DNA of 64,000 nt from Runella salmonicolor (GTDB lineage: Bacteria; Bacteroidota; Bacteroidia; Cytophagales; Spirosomataceae). How positions within the stretch are numbered: the first letter of the stretch is position 1; each line of letters begins with the position of its first letter. Below, one piece after another: positions 62,970 to 64,000 of the stretch. The DNA lies in NCBI RefSeq assembly GCF_024158025.1, contig NZ_JAMZEL010000005.1, positions 1-64,000 on the forward strand. The letters are read 5' to 3'. The notes beneath the pieces are model-generated. The model ran no database searches, was not told the DNA's origin, and worked only from the letters and a program-made list of their open reading frames with translations. The position numbers were made by a program, and so were the translations under genes.

Positions 62970-64000
62970 AGAATTTTCTTAAACGTACGCACTACACGGC
63001 GATGTTTTGCACCTTTCTCATTTACTTTTTCTTCGGTAAAAACAACCACGGTATTTTTTATACCCTGCCCTTCCAACACCTCCAAAATAGCCGTTTCTAT
63101 TAACTGGCTGACCATTGCTTTATTTTTCGGTTCTGTTTCTACCGCCACTTCTATCCTATCTGCGGTCACTTGCCTAATACTGTAATGACTAAAATCGTCG
63201 GTGGCGCGGGCAATTTTTCGTACCAGCGTATCGGGGAATATTGAAATTATTTTTCCTTCTTGGTCAAACAGAAGCACATCATCCATTCTACCTTCGATGC
63301 GCTCAATGCCCATCATCGCCGACCCGCAAGGGCAAGGCATAGTACGTTCAGCCAGAATATCCGTCATTTCGTACCGAATAATGGGCTGCGAAGTACGCGT
63401 AAAATCCGTTACGATGGGAATAAACCGATATTTGCTCACGTATTTTTTTTCAAAAATGGCCACATCTTCGTTGAGGTGCATCGTTCCGTGCGCACAACTT
63501 ACCCCCAAAAAACCTTCGGTGCATTGATACACTTCAGTGATTTTAAGGTCAAACACGCGCTCAATCACCGTGCGGTCGTCATCATGCAGCACTTCGGCAA
63601 AAGAAATAATTTGGTGAGGCGTAATGCTGAGATTCCCTGCCTGCTGCGCCTCGGCCAAATACCGTAAAAGAGACGGTTGAGCGGCAACAATATCGGGCTT
63701 TAGGAGGTCTAGCTCGGCCACCAGTTCTTCGGTCTTTCTAAAAATATCAAAGAAGTAAAACGCCAACACCGAAGATTGGACCGAGCTGTACAAATTGCTG
63801 TTGGCCCGCAGGAAAAACGCCACTTTTTGACGCTTAAAAATCGACCATTTCACCACGCGGTGGAGCACCATCGCTACCCACTGCGCTCGCTCAATCTTGG
63901 AGGCCAGAAACAGCCCTCGCTTCCCGCTTGTTCCCGTCGATAGCCCTACCGTAATACCGTTAAGCTCCGACGCAAAATCGCGGCTTTCTTCCGCTTGGAG
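62966..64000 (-). CDS. Adenylate-forming (F390 synthetase/phenylacetate-CoA ligase-like) enzyme, partial
   Basis: The open frame runs off the window, so only the C-terminal 344 residues are seen. Near its window-edge end the frame reads GLSTGTSGKRGLFLASKIER, which contains the phosphate-binding loop of the ANL/CoF synthetase superfamily. Downstream come FAEVLHDDDRTVIERVF, YQCTEGFLGVSCAHG, RFIPIVTDFTRTSQPIIRYEMTDIL and the C-terminal acyl-binding part. These resemble F390 synthetase-related and PaaK-like proteins, which activate an acid by adenylation and hand it to a thiol. The 4-bp ATGA overlap with the KAS III gene indicates translational coupling and a shared pathway. Start not in view. 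Confidence 0.85.
   Translation of the reverse strand, partial: LQAEESRDFASELNGITVGLSTGTSGKRGLFLASKIERAQWVAMVLHRVVKWSIFKRQKVAFFLRANSNLYSSVQSSVLAFYFFDIFRKTEELVAELDLLKPDIVAAQPSLLRYLAEAQQAGNLSITPHQIISFAEVLHDDDRTVIERVFDLKITEVYQCTEGFLGVSCAHGTMHLNEDVAIFEKKYVSKYRFIPIVTDFTRTSQPIIRYEMTDILAERTMPCPCGSAMMGIERIEGRMDDVLLFDQEGKIISIFPDTLVRKIARATDDFSHYSIRQVTADRIEVAVETEPKNKAMVSQLIETAILEVLEGQGIKNTVVVFTEEKVNEKGAKHRRVVRTFKKIL

Noticed and set aside
1..64000. Prophage, plasmid, toxin-antitoxin or phage-defence system
   Set aside because: No integrase, portal, restriction, CBASS, retron or similar motifs were recognised; only the IS tail at the left edge is mobile.

Overview
The window looks like chromosomal DNA of a Bacteroidota bacterium, most likely a cytophagal relative of Runella, Spirosoma or Dyadobacter. 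The phylum call rests on three SusC/SusD outer-membrane uptake pairs, a hybrid two-component sensor (HTCS), an ECF sigma/FecR pair driving a SusC with an STN domain, nspC, and promoters of the Bacteroidota type (TAnnTTTG at about -7). The genus-level guess is inference, because there is no rRNA here.

Layout. Positions 1-410 hold the last codons of an IS transposase, a tRNA-Leu(CAG) with its terminator, and an imperfect palindrome. From 414 to 18301 come mostly leftward single genes: a beta-CASP metallo-hydrolase, a planctomycete-type cytochrome protein (PSCyt1/DUF1549/DUF1553), a monoacylglycerol-lipase-like hydrolase (rightward), a small membrane protein, a penicillin acylase, a DEAD-box helicase, a 1276-residue fusion (DUF6807 + PVC-type dehydrogenase + HEAT + cytochrome c), an alpha-helical protein with a terpene-cyclase-like DxDDTA motif, an outer-membrane barrel (rightward, behind a possible sigma-54 promoter) and a secreted beta-helix protein.

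18564-30392 is a fructan/sucrose utilisation locus: HTCS with a periplasmic sugar-binding domain, MFS sugar porter, fructokinase, SusC, SusD and a GH32 fructosidase. Its plan is that fructans are bound and cleaved at the envelope, fructose is sensed in the periplasm, imported and phosphorylated. A secreted six-repeat tectonin-like propeller protein (leftward) separates it from the next locus.

31501-44246 is a second rightward SusCD locus: ECF sigma factor, FecR anti-sigma, STN-SusC, SusD, HpcH/HpaI aldolase, GntP permease, tartronate semialdehyde reductase, an exported mannonate-dehydratase-like TIM barrel, and glucarate dehydratase. Together the enzymes make an almost complete D-glucarate/galactarate pathway (dehydrate, cleave to pyruvate plus tartronate semialdehyde, reduce to glycerate), here coupled to a SusCD porter and trans-envelope signalling. 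I regard this as the most interesting system in the window.

44336-52214 contains two small orphan genes, tRNA-Thr(CGT) followed by two exact-period 75-bp tandem units that are decayed tRNA-Thr fragments, a PfkB sugar kinase, and a third SusC/SusD/lipoprotein set without enzymes. 52789-64000 holds a patatin-like lipase, carboxynorspermidine decarboxylase, an Rrf2 regulator with four cysteines, UvrA, a Tat-exported Gfo/Idh/MocA oxidoreductase plus Tat-exported NHL propeller, a secreted unknown protein, and a translationally coupled adenylate-forming enzyme/KAS III pair running off the end of the window.

No rRNA, CRISPR array, prophage, origin or recognisable defence system was seen.
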